The notes under the pieces are model-generated. The model did no database searches. It was not told the origin of the DNA and saw only the letters and a list, made by a program, of their open reading frames with translations. This document shows positions 44,113 to 53,185 of a DNA stretch of 64,000 bases, in pieces. The first letter of the stretch is position 1, and the number at the start of each line of letters is the position of its first letter. The position numbers and the translations under genes are program-made. This DNA is from Chelatococcus sp. HY11 (GTDB lineage Bacteria > Pseudomonadota > Alphaproteobacteria > Rhizobiales > Beijerinckiaceae), in NCBI RefSeq assembly GCF_018398335.1, contig NZ_JAHBRX010000002.1, positions 1,612,001 through 1,676,000 of the forward strand, given 5' to 3'.

Positions 44113-44990
44113 CGTGCGAAAACCCCCGAGGGCTTGAAGAGCAGGATCAGCAGCATCGCGCCGAGATAGGAGAAAGCGGCGATGGTGGGGCTTGCGAAGA
44201 TGGAGACGATCGCCTGGGTGAAGCCGAAGACCATGCCGACGACGAGGGCACCCAGCACCGAGCCTGGGCCCCCGATGATCATGATGGCGAAGGCCGTGAT
44301 CGCCATCGTCCAGGCGACGGTGAGATCGAAGGAATAGGCGAGTGCGAACAACACGCCACCGGCGAAGATCACCGCGTTGCCGAGGATGAATGACAGGCTG
44401 TAGATAGCCTTGACATTGACGCCACGCAACGTGGCGGCATCCCTGTTCTGGAAAACGGCGCGCAGGGCCCGGCCATAGCGGTGATAGCGCAGCAGGATGA
44501 ACAGCGCGGCCAGGAGCGCTATCGCGATCGCGAGCACCATGAGCCTGTTGTTGGCGATGGGGAACGGGCCGATCAAGGTAATGCCGGTGACGAGCGGAGG
44601 AAGCTGGAACTGATCGCTCCAGCGCCCGTAGGTAATGGCGTAGATGCCGGCCAGGATCTGCGTGATGCCGAGGCTCAGGACGAAGTAGGAAATATTGCGG
44701 TTCGGCACATCGTAAAAGCGGCGAATAAGCAGTACTTCCAGAATATAGGAGAGCGGGACCGACACGCCGATGACGAGGAGGGCGGCGATCCACGGACTGA
44801 GGCCCCAGCCGACCGTCATCGTCCAGCCGAACAGCGCCGCGAGGACAAAAAACTGGCCGTTGGCGGCATTCGGCATCCAGATGCTGCCGTAGACGATCGT
44901 CACGCCGGCCGCGACAAGCGCGAAGATCGCGCCGAGGATCAGACCTGTTGAAAGAGTCGACAGAAGAATGATCAGATTGGCATTAGACAT
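44109..44990 (-). CDS. livH: Branched-chain amino acid-type ABC permease (LivH-like)
   Basis: This 293-residue permease has about eight helices and the LivH-type segments GVTIVYGSIWMPNAANGQFFVLAA and FQNRDAATLRGVNVKAIYSLSF. The ATG at 44990 was chosen because GGATGGGG precedes it; an in-frame upstream start adds a basic stretch without family character. It follows livK after about 100 bases holding a stable hairpin. Confidence 0.93.
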   Translation of the reverse strand: MSNANLIILLSTLSTGLILGAIFALVAAGVTIVYGSIWMPNAANGQFFVLAALFGWTMTVGWGLSPWIAALLVIGVSVPLSYILEVLLIRRFYDVPNRNISYFVLSLGITQILAGIYAITYGRWSDQFQLPPLVTGITLIGPFPIANNRLMVLAIAIALLAALFILLRYHRYGRALRAVFQNRDAATLRGVNVKAIYSLSFILGNAVIFAGGVLFALAYSFDLTVAWTMAITAFAIMIIGGPGSVLGALVVGMVFGFTQAIVSIFASPTIAAFSYLGAMLLILLFKPSGVFAR

Positions 44991-45058
44991 CGCCCCATCC
45001 AAATCGTTCCGTGATGCGCGACTGAACCGGCATCGCCGTGATATCAATTATCAAATGG

Positions 45059-45087
45059 ACGCCACCGGATGATCTTTCCGGTGGCGT
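45059..45087 (-). other. Intercistronic hairpin between livK and livH
   Basis: ACGCCACCGGA and TCCGGTGGCGT form a perfect 11-bp stem with a 7-base loop, starting five bases after the livK stop. No U tract follows on the minus strand, so it is more likely an mRNA-stabilising or partial attenuation hairpin than a terminator. Confidence 0.75.
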
Positions 45088-45092
45088 TGCGA

Positions 45093-46280
45093 TCACTTGA
45101 CGAGCGTATAGACGGGGATGACTTCAGGGTCCCATTCCGTGTAGAATTCTTGCTTGGCCTTGTAGCCTTTCTCGGCGACATCCTGGATCTGCATGAAGTA
45201 GATATACTCCTTGCGCGCTCCGTTCTTGTCGAACTCGATCGGGATTCCGGACGTTGTCTCCTTGGTCTTCAAGGCCGACATCGCATCACGGAATTTCTCA
45301 CGATCGTCAGCGGCTTCCGGGTTATTGTCGAGGGCCTCGCGAATGACGTGGGCTGTCACATAGCAGAAGTTCTCGCCATAGGACGGGGGGCGTCCGTTCT
45401 GGGCCGTGAATTGCTCGACGAAGGTTTTGCCTTCGGGAGTGAGGTTATCGAGGTTCGAGTCAAAGAAAGTTCCGTAGAAGGAGCCGACCGAACGCTTGCC
45501 CCAATTCATGACCTGGGTGGTGATGCCGAAGGGATGGATGATCTGCTCCGGCTTGATGCCGAGATCGAGAAGCTGGTTGGTGATCGTATTGTCAAAGCCG
45601 CCGGCGCCCGACACGAAGACATAGTCCGGCTGCGCCGCCAGCACCTGCGCCGCCTGCACGGTGGCGTCGTTGGCGCCTTGCGGGAAGACGATGTCAGCCA
45701 CGATATTGAGCTTCGACAAAGGCGCCTGATACTTCAATCCGGCAGTGATTGCGCGCATCAAAGCATAGTCTGAGTAGATCAGTGCGATCTTCGCGCCGGG
45801 CTTGCGCTGTTCGACGAATTTAGCGATCGCATAGCCCCAGCCGGCGGCGTTCGGTTCCAGTCGGAAGGTATAGCGCGTGCCTGGCTTGGTGAGCTGCGGA
45901 AATGCGGCCACCGGCACCACGAATGGCACCTTGTTCTGCTCGGCATAGCCGTACTGGGCCAATCCTGTGTCGGAGCTCGTCGGACCTGACAAGGCGAGCA
46001 CCTTGTCCTGAACGTCAAGAGAGCGCGAAGCCGCGACCGCCTGTGCCGGATTGGTCTGGTTATCCGTTACGATGAATTCGATGCGACGCTTGCCGGGAGG
46101 ATTGATCTTTTGTTCGGCAAGTTTCAGCCCGGCTACGCAGCTCGTGCCGAAGAACGACCATGGGCCGGTCAATTCCGTCACGAAGCCGATCTTCACGGGT
46201 GGCTTGTCCTGGGCTTGGGCGAACGCAGGCACCACACCCGCGAGCAGCGCGCAGGCCACTGACCTCAGAAATATGCTCAT
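45093..46280 (-). CDS. livK: Branched-chain amino acid-type ABC solute-binding protein (LivK-like)
   Basis: This 395-residue periplasmic protein has a signal peptide ending near PAFAQAQ (residues 18-24). The type-I binding-protein body contains KIGFVTELTGPWSFFG and ALSGPTSSDTGLAQYGYAEQNKVPFV. The ligand is probably a carboxylate or amide rather than a true branched-chain amino acid, given the neighbouring hydantoinase-type and FAH genes; that is inference. It begins 58 bases after the DapA-family gene. Confidence 0.92.
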   Translation of the reverse strand: MSIFLRSVACALLAGVVPAFAQAQDKPPVKIGFVTELTGPWSFFGTSCVAGLKLAEQKINPPGKRRIEFIVTDNQTNPAQAVAASRSLDVQDKVLALSGPTSSDTGLAQYGYAEQNKVPFVVPVAAFPQLTKPGTRYTFRLEPNAAGWGYAIAKFVEQRKPGAKIALIYSDYALMRAITAGLKYQAPLSKLNIVADIVFPQGANDATVQAAQVLAAQPDYVFVSGAGGFDNTITNQLLDLGIKPEQIIHPFGITTQVMNWGKRSVGSFYGTFFDSNLDNLTPEGKTFVEQFTAQNGRPPSYGENFCYVTAHVIREALDNNPEAADDREKFRDAMSALKTKETTSGIPIEFDKNGARKEYIYFMQIQDVAEKGYKAKQEFYTEWDPEVIPVYTLVK

Positions 46281-46338
46281 AAGTTTCTCCCCTTATGGCG
46301 CCGCGCTCTGTCGGCCGGTCGCCGGTTGAAGTCCAGTC

Positions 46339-47304
46339 TCAGGCGGCGCGGCCCTCCCGCGTCCCCGACAGCAGTTCAGCCTCGACCAATGCCTTGCGAA
46401 TTTGGGCAATCTCGGCTGCAGAAAGCTTGACAAGCGGCGGTCGGACAACGGCCCGGGGCAGCTTGCCAAGCAACACGAGCGCCTCCTTCATGCGATTGTG
46501 CATATCGACGAAGGGATCGGCGTAAAACACGCGTGCGAGAGGATGGATGCGATCATTGAGGCGGCGCGCCTCGACGAGATCGTTGGTCTGTACGGCTCGA
46601 AACAACTGCGCCTGGAGGTCGGCGATCACGCTGCCGGAGCCCGAAAGCAAGCCGTTGCAACCAAGCACAAGTGATGACAGCAGCCAGGCGCTGTTGGTCG
46701 ACAGGACGTTGACGGGGCGGCTCCGGCCCTGGAGCGCGCGGACCGTTTCCTCATGCTGCTGCACGATCGGCGTCCAGTCCTTGATGGCGCGCAAAGTCGG
46801 GATCTCATCCGCGAGCCTGTGCAGCGTCTCAAGGGGGTAGCCCTGCCCGGTCGCGCGCGGATACTGGAACACGATCAGCGGCAAGTCGCTTGCATCGGCG
46901 ATGCGGCGGAAATGGGTGAGCGCCATCTCGGCGGTCTGGCCGAGCGTGAAGGGAGCGGGCGGGAAAACGAGCAGGGCCGACGCCCCGCCAGAGGTTGCGC
47001 GGCGGGCGATGGCCGCGGCCTCGAGGCTGCCGTCCGCCCATATGCCATGAACGATGGGAAGACGGTCTCCCACGGTGTCCGCGCCGATCTCCATGACGCG
47101 GCGCTGTTCGTCCGCGTTGCAGGAGGCAACCTCGGTCGAATGAGCGTTCAAGGTGATGGCCGACAGGCCCTCGACCGACGCGACGTCGCGAAGATGTGCC
47201 CTGAAGCTCGCTTCGTCGATTGACAGGTCGTCATGGAACGGAAGCAGGACGGCGGGGATAACGCCGGTTGGTAGGTCGTTCGCAAAACGCGGCATTCTCT
47301 CCAT
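46339..47304 (-). CDS. Dihydrodipicolinate synthase/N-acetylneuraminate lyase-family protein
   Basis: This 321-residue TIM barrel has FQYPRATGQG with the conserved Tyr and RAIKDWT with the Schiff-base Lys. The usual GTTGE loop is replaced by AHSTEVAS, so the carboxylate partner site differs from true DapA. It lies five bases after the IclR gene. In a catabolic operon it is probably an aldolase or lyase giving pyruvate from a keto acid. Confidence 0.88.
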   Translation of the reverse strand: MERMPRFANDLPTGVIPAVLLPFHDDLSIDEASFRAHLRDVASVEGLSAITLNAHSTEVASCNADEQRRVMEIGADTVGDRLPIVHGIWADGSLEAAAIARRATSGGASALLVFPPAPFTLGQTAEMALTHFRRIADASDLPLIVFQYPRATGQGYPLETLHRLADEIPTLRAIKDWTPIVQQHEETVRALQGRSRPVNVLSTNSAWLLSSLVLGCNGLLSGSGSVIADLQAQLFRAVQTNDLVEARRLNDRIHPLARVFYADPFVDMHNRMKEALVLLGKLPRAVVRPPLVKLSAAEIAQIRKALVEAELLSGTREGRAA

Positions 47305-47309
47305 CCTCC

Positions 47310-48176
47310 TCAGGTGCGATGCGGAAAGGGCCCGGACCGGGCACGAGCTTCCAGCGGCCAGATCCGCCCGAGCTGTTCGGTGGCGCGGACAAGCGCCGGG
47401 CCCCAGGCTTCCAGATCAGCCCGTGTCGTTCGGTTGGTGGGGGCAGCAAGGCTGACGGCGCCGACGCACTCACGTCCTCCCTGGAGCGTGTCGGCCCAGA
47501 TCGGCGCGGCGATCGCACTGATGCCGATCTCGTTCTCCTCGAACGAACCGGCGAAGCCCCGCTGCGCCGCCTGTTCGAGATCCTCGCGGATCACCTCTGG
47601 GGCGGTCTTGCTGTGGATGGTGCGCGCCTCGATGCCCTGTGCCGCGATCAGCGCCATCGCGCGCTCCATGGGCATGGTCGAAAGCCAGGCCTTGGCGATC
47701 GCGTGGGTGTGGAGACTGATCTCCAGCGAATAATTCGGGTCGATCTGCAGTGTTCTCTTGGTACCGGAGACCAAGTGAACCCAGGTCAATTTGTCACCTC
47801 CCGGCTCGACAACCGCGAGGCGGACGAGTTCACCACTTTCTTCGGCCAACGTCTTCAACACGGCGGCGCACTGATCGAGCAGCCTGCTGGTTTGAAGATG
47901 GCGCAAGCCGATGTTGCTGACCCGGTAGGTCAGATAGAAGCGCTGCACGCGATCGTCGCGCCAGATATAGCCGGCGTGTTCGAGCGTATCGAGCAGCCGC
48001 ACGGCGATGGCCTTGTTAACGACGAGCTCACGGGAAATCTCGGCGAGACTCATGCCATCGGTCGCGCTGGACAAGTGCTCGATCAGTTCGAGAGCGCGCT
48101 CTACGGCGAGGATAGTATCCTCGCCAGATCGCTCTGCTGTCCGCCGCTCGCCAGTACCAACGCTTCTCATCCGCAT
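47310..48176 (-). CDS. IclR-family transcriptional regulator
   Basis: This 288-residue regulator has an N-terminal winged helix (about residues 20-85, with MSLAEISRELVVNKAIAVRLLDTLEHAG) and an IclR effector domain (about 100-270). The ATG at 48176 has GGAG close upstream; an ATG two codons later is a possible alternative. The longer open frame to 48362 is not supported. A CAATAGA dyad lies 47-68 bases upstream. It probably controls the Liv operon in which it is the first or early gene. Confidence 0.9.
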   Translation of the reverse strand: MRMRSVGTGERRTAERSGEDTILAVERALELIEHLSSATDGMSLAEISRELVVNKAIAVRLLDTLEHAGYIWRDDRVQRFYLTYRVSNIGLRHLQTSRLLDQCAAVLKTLAEESGELVRLAVVEPGGDKLTWVHLVSGTKRTLQIDPNYSLEISLHTHAIAKAWLSTMPMERAMALIAAQGIEARTIHSKTAPEVIREDLEQAAQRGFAGSFEENEIGISAIAAPIWADTLQGGRECVGAVSLAAPTNRTTRADLEAWGPALVRATEQLGRIWPLEARARSGPFPHRT

Positions 48177-48222
48177 GTCTCCGTTCAGAGCAAGTCCGTC
48201 TGCCGCGGACTTACTCCTCTCA

Positions 48223-48244
48223 CAATAGACGAGCAAATCTATTG
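48223..48244. promoter_or_regulatory. IclR operator candidate
   Basis: CAATAGA and TCTATTG form 7-bp perfect arms separated by eight bases in the 110-base gap between hyuB and the IclR gene. It is the only AT-rich dyad there. Autoregulation by the IclR protein is inference. Confidence 0.55.
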
Positions 48245-48286
48245 ATCTGACTGGCATCGGATGATGGCGTCCAGGTCGGATTTGCC

Positions 48287-50179
48287 CTAGCAGCATCGCC
48301 ACCGGCTCAAACCGCTGGCGGCCGCTTCGCGGGCCATCTGTTCGGCTTCCGGATGCGGCCAAAGCATCCTATCGCAGTAGGGACAGCCCCCCCAGTCGGA
48401 ATGATCCTCCGTGGCAAAAGGTCGATCTTTCGGCAGCCCCCGCCGCCGCAGGTCGGTCCGGCGCAGCGCCGTCGCCTCGCGGTCGATGCTACCCTCCTTG
48501 TCGAAGGCGGCGCCGTAGAATTCAGACGCGGCTTTCCTTGAGACATAGCCCTGTCGAACGTCATTCTCGAGGTCCGCGAGGTTACGCTCGAGCGGTGAAC
48601 CGAAGCCTCCTCCACCGCCGGAGCACACCGTATAGACATCGCCGGCTGAAAGCTTCTGTGAAAGGACCTTGCCGGTCGGAAAGCGCTCGGCTGTACCGTC
48701 GCGTTCGAGACGGACCTCGTTGCCGAGCGCCGATAGACCGCCGAAAAGGCCCCAGGGTCTGCAGTCGACCCGGTCGATCTGGGCGTTGAACATGATGTCG
48801 TGGCGCGCGCGAACGACCTGCTCGGTTCCGAGGCCACCGCGATACTTGCCGGCGCCGCCGGAGTCCTCACGCAAGGCGTAACGCTCCACGATCAGTGGAT
48901 ATTTTGCCTCCACCTGTTCCGAGGGTCCGTTATGTGTGTCGCCATCATTAATGGCGACGGTGGCGCTCATGCCGTCCTCGCCCATCTTCGCGCCCCAGCC
49001 GCCGCCGATCAAGCCGCCGAGATAGAGATAGAGCTTGTTGTCCTGCGGTTGCCGGCCGTTGATGGAGGCGATCACGAGATCCGCGTGATGCCCGGCAATC
49101 ACCCGCGTGGGGACCGCCGGAGCGAGCGCCTTGAAGATCGTATCGACCACCGTCATGGGATAGGTCATCCACCAACGCATGGGGGCAGGGCGCTCCGCCG
49201 AGACGACCCGCCCCGGCGGCAGTACGATGCTGAGATTGCGAAATGCGCCGTCATTGACCGGGAGCTCAAGCCCGGAGGTCAGGCATTTGAAGGCAACCTG
49301 AGCCGCGGAGCGTCCCGCCGTTTCGCCGGAGTTGTAGAACCCCCGCACCTGGGCGCCGACATCCGTCAGGTCGATGGTCATCTCGTCGCCGGCCACCGTC
49401 ACCTTCACGCGGATCGGGATACGCCGGCCGGCTTCGATGCCGTCGTCATCCATGAAGCTTTCGGCTTCATAGACGCCGTCCGGGATCTGCGCGACGCTGG
49501 AGCGCGCCACGGCTTCGCCATGGTCGAAGATCGAGCCTATGGCGTCGTCGACCGCAACCTCGCCATACTTTGCGACCAGTTCGAGAAAGCGCTTCTCGCC
49601 TGTTCTGACTGCCGCCACCTGGGCCTTCAGATCGCCCATCGCCCGCTCGGGCAGGCGCACGTTCATGCGGATGATCGACAGGATCTCGTCGTTGGGAACG
49701 CCTGCTCGCCATGCCTTGACGATCGGCAGTTGCAGCCCTTCGGAATAGATGTCGGTCGTCATGCCGTCGAGCGTGCCGCCGATATCCTGCCAATGGGCCA
49801 TGCAGGCCGAAAAGCCGATCAGCCCGCCGTCATGGAAGATCGGCACGGAGAAGGTCATGTGGTTGAGATGGCTGCCTGTCGTGTAGGCGTCGTTCGTGAG
49901 GAGAACGTCGCCCGGCTGGATACCGTCCGCACCGAAATGCGCCAGTTTCGCCTTGATCGTTTCGCTCATTCCACGGATGAACATCGGGAGGCCGAGGCCG
50001 ATCGATACGGTGTTTCCGTGGCGGTCGAAGAGCCCAACGGTGAAGTCGAGTGCCTCGTAGATAATCATATTATAGGCGGTCCGCATCAGGTTGGTCTTCA
50101 TCTCTTCGGTCGCAGCGATGAAGCCATTGCGGATGATCTCGGTGGTGACCGGATCAGGGCCCTTATAGATCTTGCCCAT
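48287..50179 (-). CDS. hyuB: Hydantoinase B/oxoprolinase-family protein (HyuB-like)
   Basis: This 630-residue protein starts DPVTTEIIRNGFIAATEEM, the usual HyuB N-terminus, and contains GDVLLTNDAYTTGSHLNHMTFSVPIFHDG. It works with HyuA in ATP-dependent ring opening of hydantoins, 5-oxoproline or carboxylation-type reactions. It is longer than typical because of a C-terminal tail with Cys599, Cys602, Cys629 and Cys630 (GGCPYC and a final CC), which could hold zinc. Its start overlaps the hyuA stop by one base (TAATG). Confidence 0.92.
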   Translation of the reverse strand: MGKIYKGPDPVTTEIIRNGFIAATEEMKTNLMRTAYNMIIYEALDFTVGLFDRHGNTVSIGLGLPMFIRGMSETIKAKLAHFGADGIQPGDVLLTNDAYTTGSHLNHMTFSVPIFHDGGLIGFSACMAHWQDIGGTLDGMTTDIYSEGLQLPIVKAWRAGVPNDEILSIIRMNVRLPERAMGDLKAQVAAVRTGEKRFLELVAKYGEVAVDDAIGSIFDHGEAVARSSVAQIPDGVYEAESFMDDDGIEAGRRIPIRVKVTVAGDEMTIDLTDVGAQVRGFYNSGETAGRSAAQVAFKCLTSGLELPVNDGAFRNLSIVLPPGRVVSAERPAPMRWWMTYPMTVVDTIFKALAPAVPTRVIAGHHADLVIASINGRQPQDNKLYLYLGGLIGGGWGAKMGEDGMSATVAINDGDTHNGPSEQVEAKYPLIVERYALREDSGGAGKYRGGLGTEQVVRARHDIMFNAQIDRVDCRPWGLFGGLSALGNEVRLERDGTAERFPTGKVLSQKLSAGDVYTVCSGGGGGFGSPLERNLADLENDVRQGYVSRKAASEFYGAAFDKEGSIDREATALRRTDLRRRGLPKDRPFATEDHSDWGGCPYCDRMLWPHPEAEQMAREAAASGLSRWRCC

Positions 50180-52269
50180 TAGCTCACCTCCACGGCGACG
50201 TCGAGATTGCCGCGCATGTCGACCTCGGCCACGTCGCCCGGCGGCAGGACGGTCGCCGAGGCGTATTCCTGGATCAGGGCAGGGCCGGGGATCCGATGAC
50301 GGGCGGCGAGCCGGGCGCGATCGTAGACCGGCGTGTCATGGCGGCCGCCGAGCGCGCCGAAGTCAACAACCCGGACACCGATGAGCGCGGCATCGATCCC
50401 ATGCTGCGCGGTCGGGACCGCGACCAGCGATGGCTTCACGATGTTGCCGATCGCCGATAGCCGCAGGCTGACGATCTCGGCCTGCTCGTCCTGCGAGGAG
50501 TAACCGTAGCGCACGGCATGCACCGCGTCGAAGGCCTCCTTGATCTTGGCGGAGTCCCGCCGCGTGAAGGCGTCAACCGGTACTTCGACTGTCACGGCAT
50601 GTTCCTGGCCGATATAGCGCATGTCGGCGGCATATTTGATCTGAATATCCAGATTCCCCGGCGCGGCCGCTTGGATTTCCGCACGCCCCTGACGTTCCAT
50701 TTCGGTGAAAATGCCATCAAATACATCGAAAGGGGCTTCTGAGAGCCTGGCGAAGAGCGTGCGCACGAAATCGCGGCGCAGGTCGCTGACCAACATTCCG
50801 TAAGCGGAGAAATGTCCCGGTGCGTTTGGAATGATGACGCGCGGAATTTGCAACTCGCGGGCCACAAACACCGCGTGCAGGGGTCCCGCACCGCCATAGG
50901 CGACCATGGCAAAGTCGCGCGCGTCCAGGCCGCGTGCCGTCGTCACGCGCTTAACGACATTCGCCATCTGGGTGACCGCGATGCGGATCACACCGTCGGC
51001 CGCCTCTGCGGTCGTGAGGCCGAGCGGACGCGCCACGCGCTCATCCATCGCCTGACGGGCGCCTTCGAGGTCGAGCTTCATCTCACCACCGAGGAAAAGA
51101 TCCGCCGACAGACGTCCCAGCAGGAGATTGGCGTCCGTCACTGTCGGCTCGGTGCCACCTCCGCCGTAGCAGACGGGACCGGGCACGGCGCCGGCGCTTT
51201 CAGGCCCGACGCGCATCTGGCCGTGGACCACACGGGCGATCGAGCCGCCGCCGGTGCCGACCTCCTCGATATCGATCATCGGGATCTGGATCGGCAGGCC
51301 TTCCGCGTAGCCCCCGACCATCACCTGATTAGCCGTCAGCTCGACGCCGTCGAGGATGACACCGGCCTTGGCCGTCGTCCCGCCCATGTCGAAGGCTATG
51401 ACATTGTTGAGGCCGATTTCGGCGCAGAGCTCGCGGGTGCCGATGACGCCCGCTGCCGGGCCTGACTCCAGCATGCGGATGCATTCCCGGCTGGCTTGCG
51501 CGGCGTCATAAAGGCCGCCAGTCGATTGGACAATGAGAAACTTCCCGTCGAAATCGACGCTGCCCAATACACCCTCAGCTTCCGCCAGGTAACGCGTGAC
51601 CCGTGGGCCGACATAAGCATTCGCCGCGACTGTCGAGGAGCGCTCGAACTCGCGATATTCCTGTGAAAGCTCGTGTGAAGCGGTGACGAACACATTCGGC
51701 AATAGCTCGCTCAGCAGATCCCGCGCGCGGATCTCGTGGGCCGGGTTGCGATAGGAATGCAGGAAGAGGATTGCGACCGCCTCCACCTTCTCCTCCCGCA
51801 GCACGGCGGCGACACGTTCGATCTCGGCGTCGTCGAGCGGCCGCAGCACCTCCCCGGCAGCATCCAGGCGCTCGTCGACCTCGATGCGCAACGCGCGCTC
51901 GACGAGCGGCCGGTGTTTGCGGAAGAACAGATTATAGGCTTCCGGCCGGTTGATGCGGCCGATCTCGTAGATATCGCGGAAGCCCTTTGTCGTGACGAGC
52001 GCGGTGCGCGCGCCCTTGCGTTCGAGCAGCGCGTTGATAGCGACTGTGGTGCCGTGAAGGAACAGCCCGGCGTCGGCAAAACGCGCTTCGGCCTTCTCCA
52101 CGCCACGGTTCATGCCGGCAATGAGGCTCGCCGGTGTCGTCAGGGTCTTGCCGAGGCGAATAGCGCCGGTTGCTTCGTCGAAAACGGCAACATCTGTAAA
52201 AGTACCGCCGACATCTGCCGCGATGCGCAGGTCTCGTGTATCTGTACTATTTTTTTCCACGACGCTCAC
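50179..52269 (-). CDS. hyuA: Hydantoinase A/oxoprolinase-family protein (HyuA-like)
   Basis: This 696-residue ATP-dependent subunit has the N-terminal ASKHA motif AADVGGTFTDVAVFDEATG (about residues 17-35), GTTVAINALLERKGARTALVTTKGFRDI and a central IAFDMGGTTAKAGVI. The GTG start at 52269 overlaps the FAH gene stop as GTGA. With HyuB it forms a heteromeric amidase or carboxylase for a cyclic amide or ketone; acetone carboxylase and N-methylhydantoinase are relatives. Confidence 0.93.
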   Translation of the reverse strand: MSVVEKNSTDTRDLRIAADVGGTFTDVAVFDEATGAIRLGKTLTTPASLIAGMNRGVEKAEARFADAGLFLHGTTVAINALLERKGARTALVTTKGFRDIYEIGRINRPEAYNLFFRKHRPLVERALRIEVDERLDAAGEVLRPLDDAEIERVAAVLREEKVEAVAILFLHSYRNPAHEIRARDLLSELLPNVFVTASHELSQEYREFERSSTVAANAYVGPRVTRYLAEAEGVLGSVDFDGKFLIVQSTGGLYDAAQASRECIRMLESGPAAGVIGTRELCAEIGLNNVIAFDMGGTTAKAGVILDGVELTANQVMVGGYAEGLPIQIPMIDIEEVGTGGGSIARVVHGQMRVGPESAGAVPGPVCYGGGGTEPTVTDANLLLGRLSADLFLGGEMKLDLEGARQAMDERVARPLGLTTAEAADGVIRIAVTQMANVVKRVTTARGLDARDFAMVAYGGAGPLHAVFVARELQIPRVIIPNAPGHFSAYGMLVSDLRRDFVRTLFARLSEAPFDVFDGIFTEMERQGRAEIQAAAPGNLDIQIKYAADMRYIGQEHAVTVEVPVDAFTRRDSAKIKEAFDAVHAVRYGYSSQDEQAEIVSLRLSAIGNIVKPSLVAVPTAQHGIDAALIGVRVVDFGALGGRHDTPVYDRARLAARHRIPGPALIQEYASATVLPPGDVAEVDMRGNLDVAVEVS

Positions 52270-53117
52270 GATGAAGCCTCGTCAACAATGGGATTGACGA
52301 GCTTGCCGATGCCTTCGACTTCCACTTCGCAGATGTCGCCGGCCTTCATGAACAGCGGAGGCTTCCGGGCGAAGCCGACACCAGCCGGAGTTCCGGTGAC
52401 GATGACGTCGCCGGGGCGAAGCGTCATGGCTTCGGATATGCGCGCGATCAGCTCAGGAATTGGGAAAAGAAGATCGTGCGTATTGGCGTCCTGGACAATT
52501 TCGCCGTTCAGTCGCGTGGTAATTCTAAGCCCTTTTCCGCTCGATGGCACTTCATCGGATGAAACAAGGAAAGGACCGATTGGAGCTGTGTTGTCGAAGT
52601 TCTTGCCTAGCGTCCACTGCGGTCCTTTGAACTGCCAGTCGCGGATCGACCCGTCGTTGAAAACCGTATAGGCAGCGACATGATCGAGCGCCTGTTCTTC
52701 AGGGATGCGTCGCCCGCCGCTCCCGAGGACAACAGCCATTTCGGCTTCAAAGTCGAGATGATCAGAAATCAGCGGACGTATGATCGGATCGTTAGGGCCG
52801 ATGATTCCAGTATCCACGCGCAGGAAGAACACCGGAAACTTTGGGCGATCATAAGGGCTCTCAGCCGCGTGATCCGCATAGTTCAGACCCACGCATATAA
52901 TCTTTCCGAATTGTGCCAGAGGTGGGAGTAGTCGCGCGGATGTGGAATCAACCGGCTTCGCGTTCGCGATAGCCGCGCTGGCCTTCGCCCTCAGGAACGC
53001 ATCAGTGAGGATCTTGAGTGGGTCGATGGGTAGTTCGCTGTCGAGACGAACGGTGACACCATCGCGCAAAGCAACCAGCGTGCGCACGCCCTCAATCTCG
53101 GCCAAGCCAAGGCGCAT
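52266..53117 (-). CDS. Fumarylacetoacetate hydrolase-family protein
   Basis: This 283-residue protein has the FAH fold signs: ICVGLNYADHAAES, LDFEAEMAVVLG with Glu metal ligands, NDGSIRDWQFKGPQWTLGKNFDNTAPIGPF, and VIVTGTPAGVGFARKPP. Members hydrolyse or decarboxylate acyl-pyruvates and related diketo acids. The ATG at 53117 was chosen because GGGAGGG precedes it. It heads the hyuA-hyuB series, with tandem dyads 31-57 bases upstream. Confidence 0.93.
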   Translation of the reverse strand: MRLGLAEIEGVRTLVALRDGVTVRLDSELPIDPLKILTDAFLRAKASAAIANAKPVDSTSARLLPPLAQFGKIICVGLNYADHAAESPYDRPKFPVFFLRVDTGIIGPNDPIIRPLISDHLDFEAEMAVVLGSGGRRIPEEQALDHVAAYTVFNDGSIRDWQFKGPQWTLGKNFDNTAPIGPFLVSSDEVPSSGKGLRITTRLNGEIVQDANTHDLLFPIPELIARISEAMTLRPGDVIVTGTPAGVGFARKPPLFMKAGDICEVEVEGIGKLVNPIVDEASS

Positions 53118-53146
53118 AGAGCCCTCCCAACGTCTTAACAATTTTT

Positions 53147-53185
53147 TGTAACGGCGTTACTGTAACGGCGTTACTGTAATTGCGT
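53147..53185. promoter_or_regulatory. Tandem operator repeats before the FAH-hyuAB genes
   Basis: TGTAACGGCGTTAC occurs twice head to tail (53147-53160, 53161-53174) and is followed by TGTAATTGCGT (53175-53185), a degenerate third copy. Each full copy contains the dyad GTAAC-GGC-GTTAC. The 14-bp pitch suggests cooperative binding by a dimeric regulator at the promoter. Which regulator binds is not known. Confidence 0.75.

Noticed and set aside
44113-44793. N-terminal extension of livM
   Set aside because: The reading lies wholly inside livH; the ATG at 44112 gives a normal LivM.
48800-50182. Long plus-strand open frame opposite hyuB (about 460 codons)
   Set aside because: It is an antisense shadow caused by high GC and codon bias; hyuB on the other strand has full family motifs and tight overlap with hyuA.
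53147-53185. Start of a CRISPR array
   Set aside because: The 14-bp units are tandem without spacers and each is a dyad at a promoter, so they are operators.
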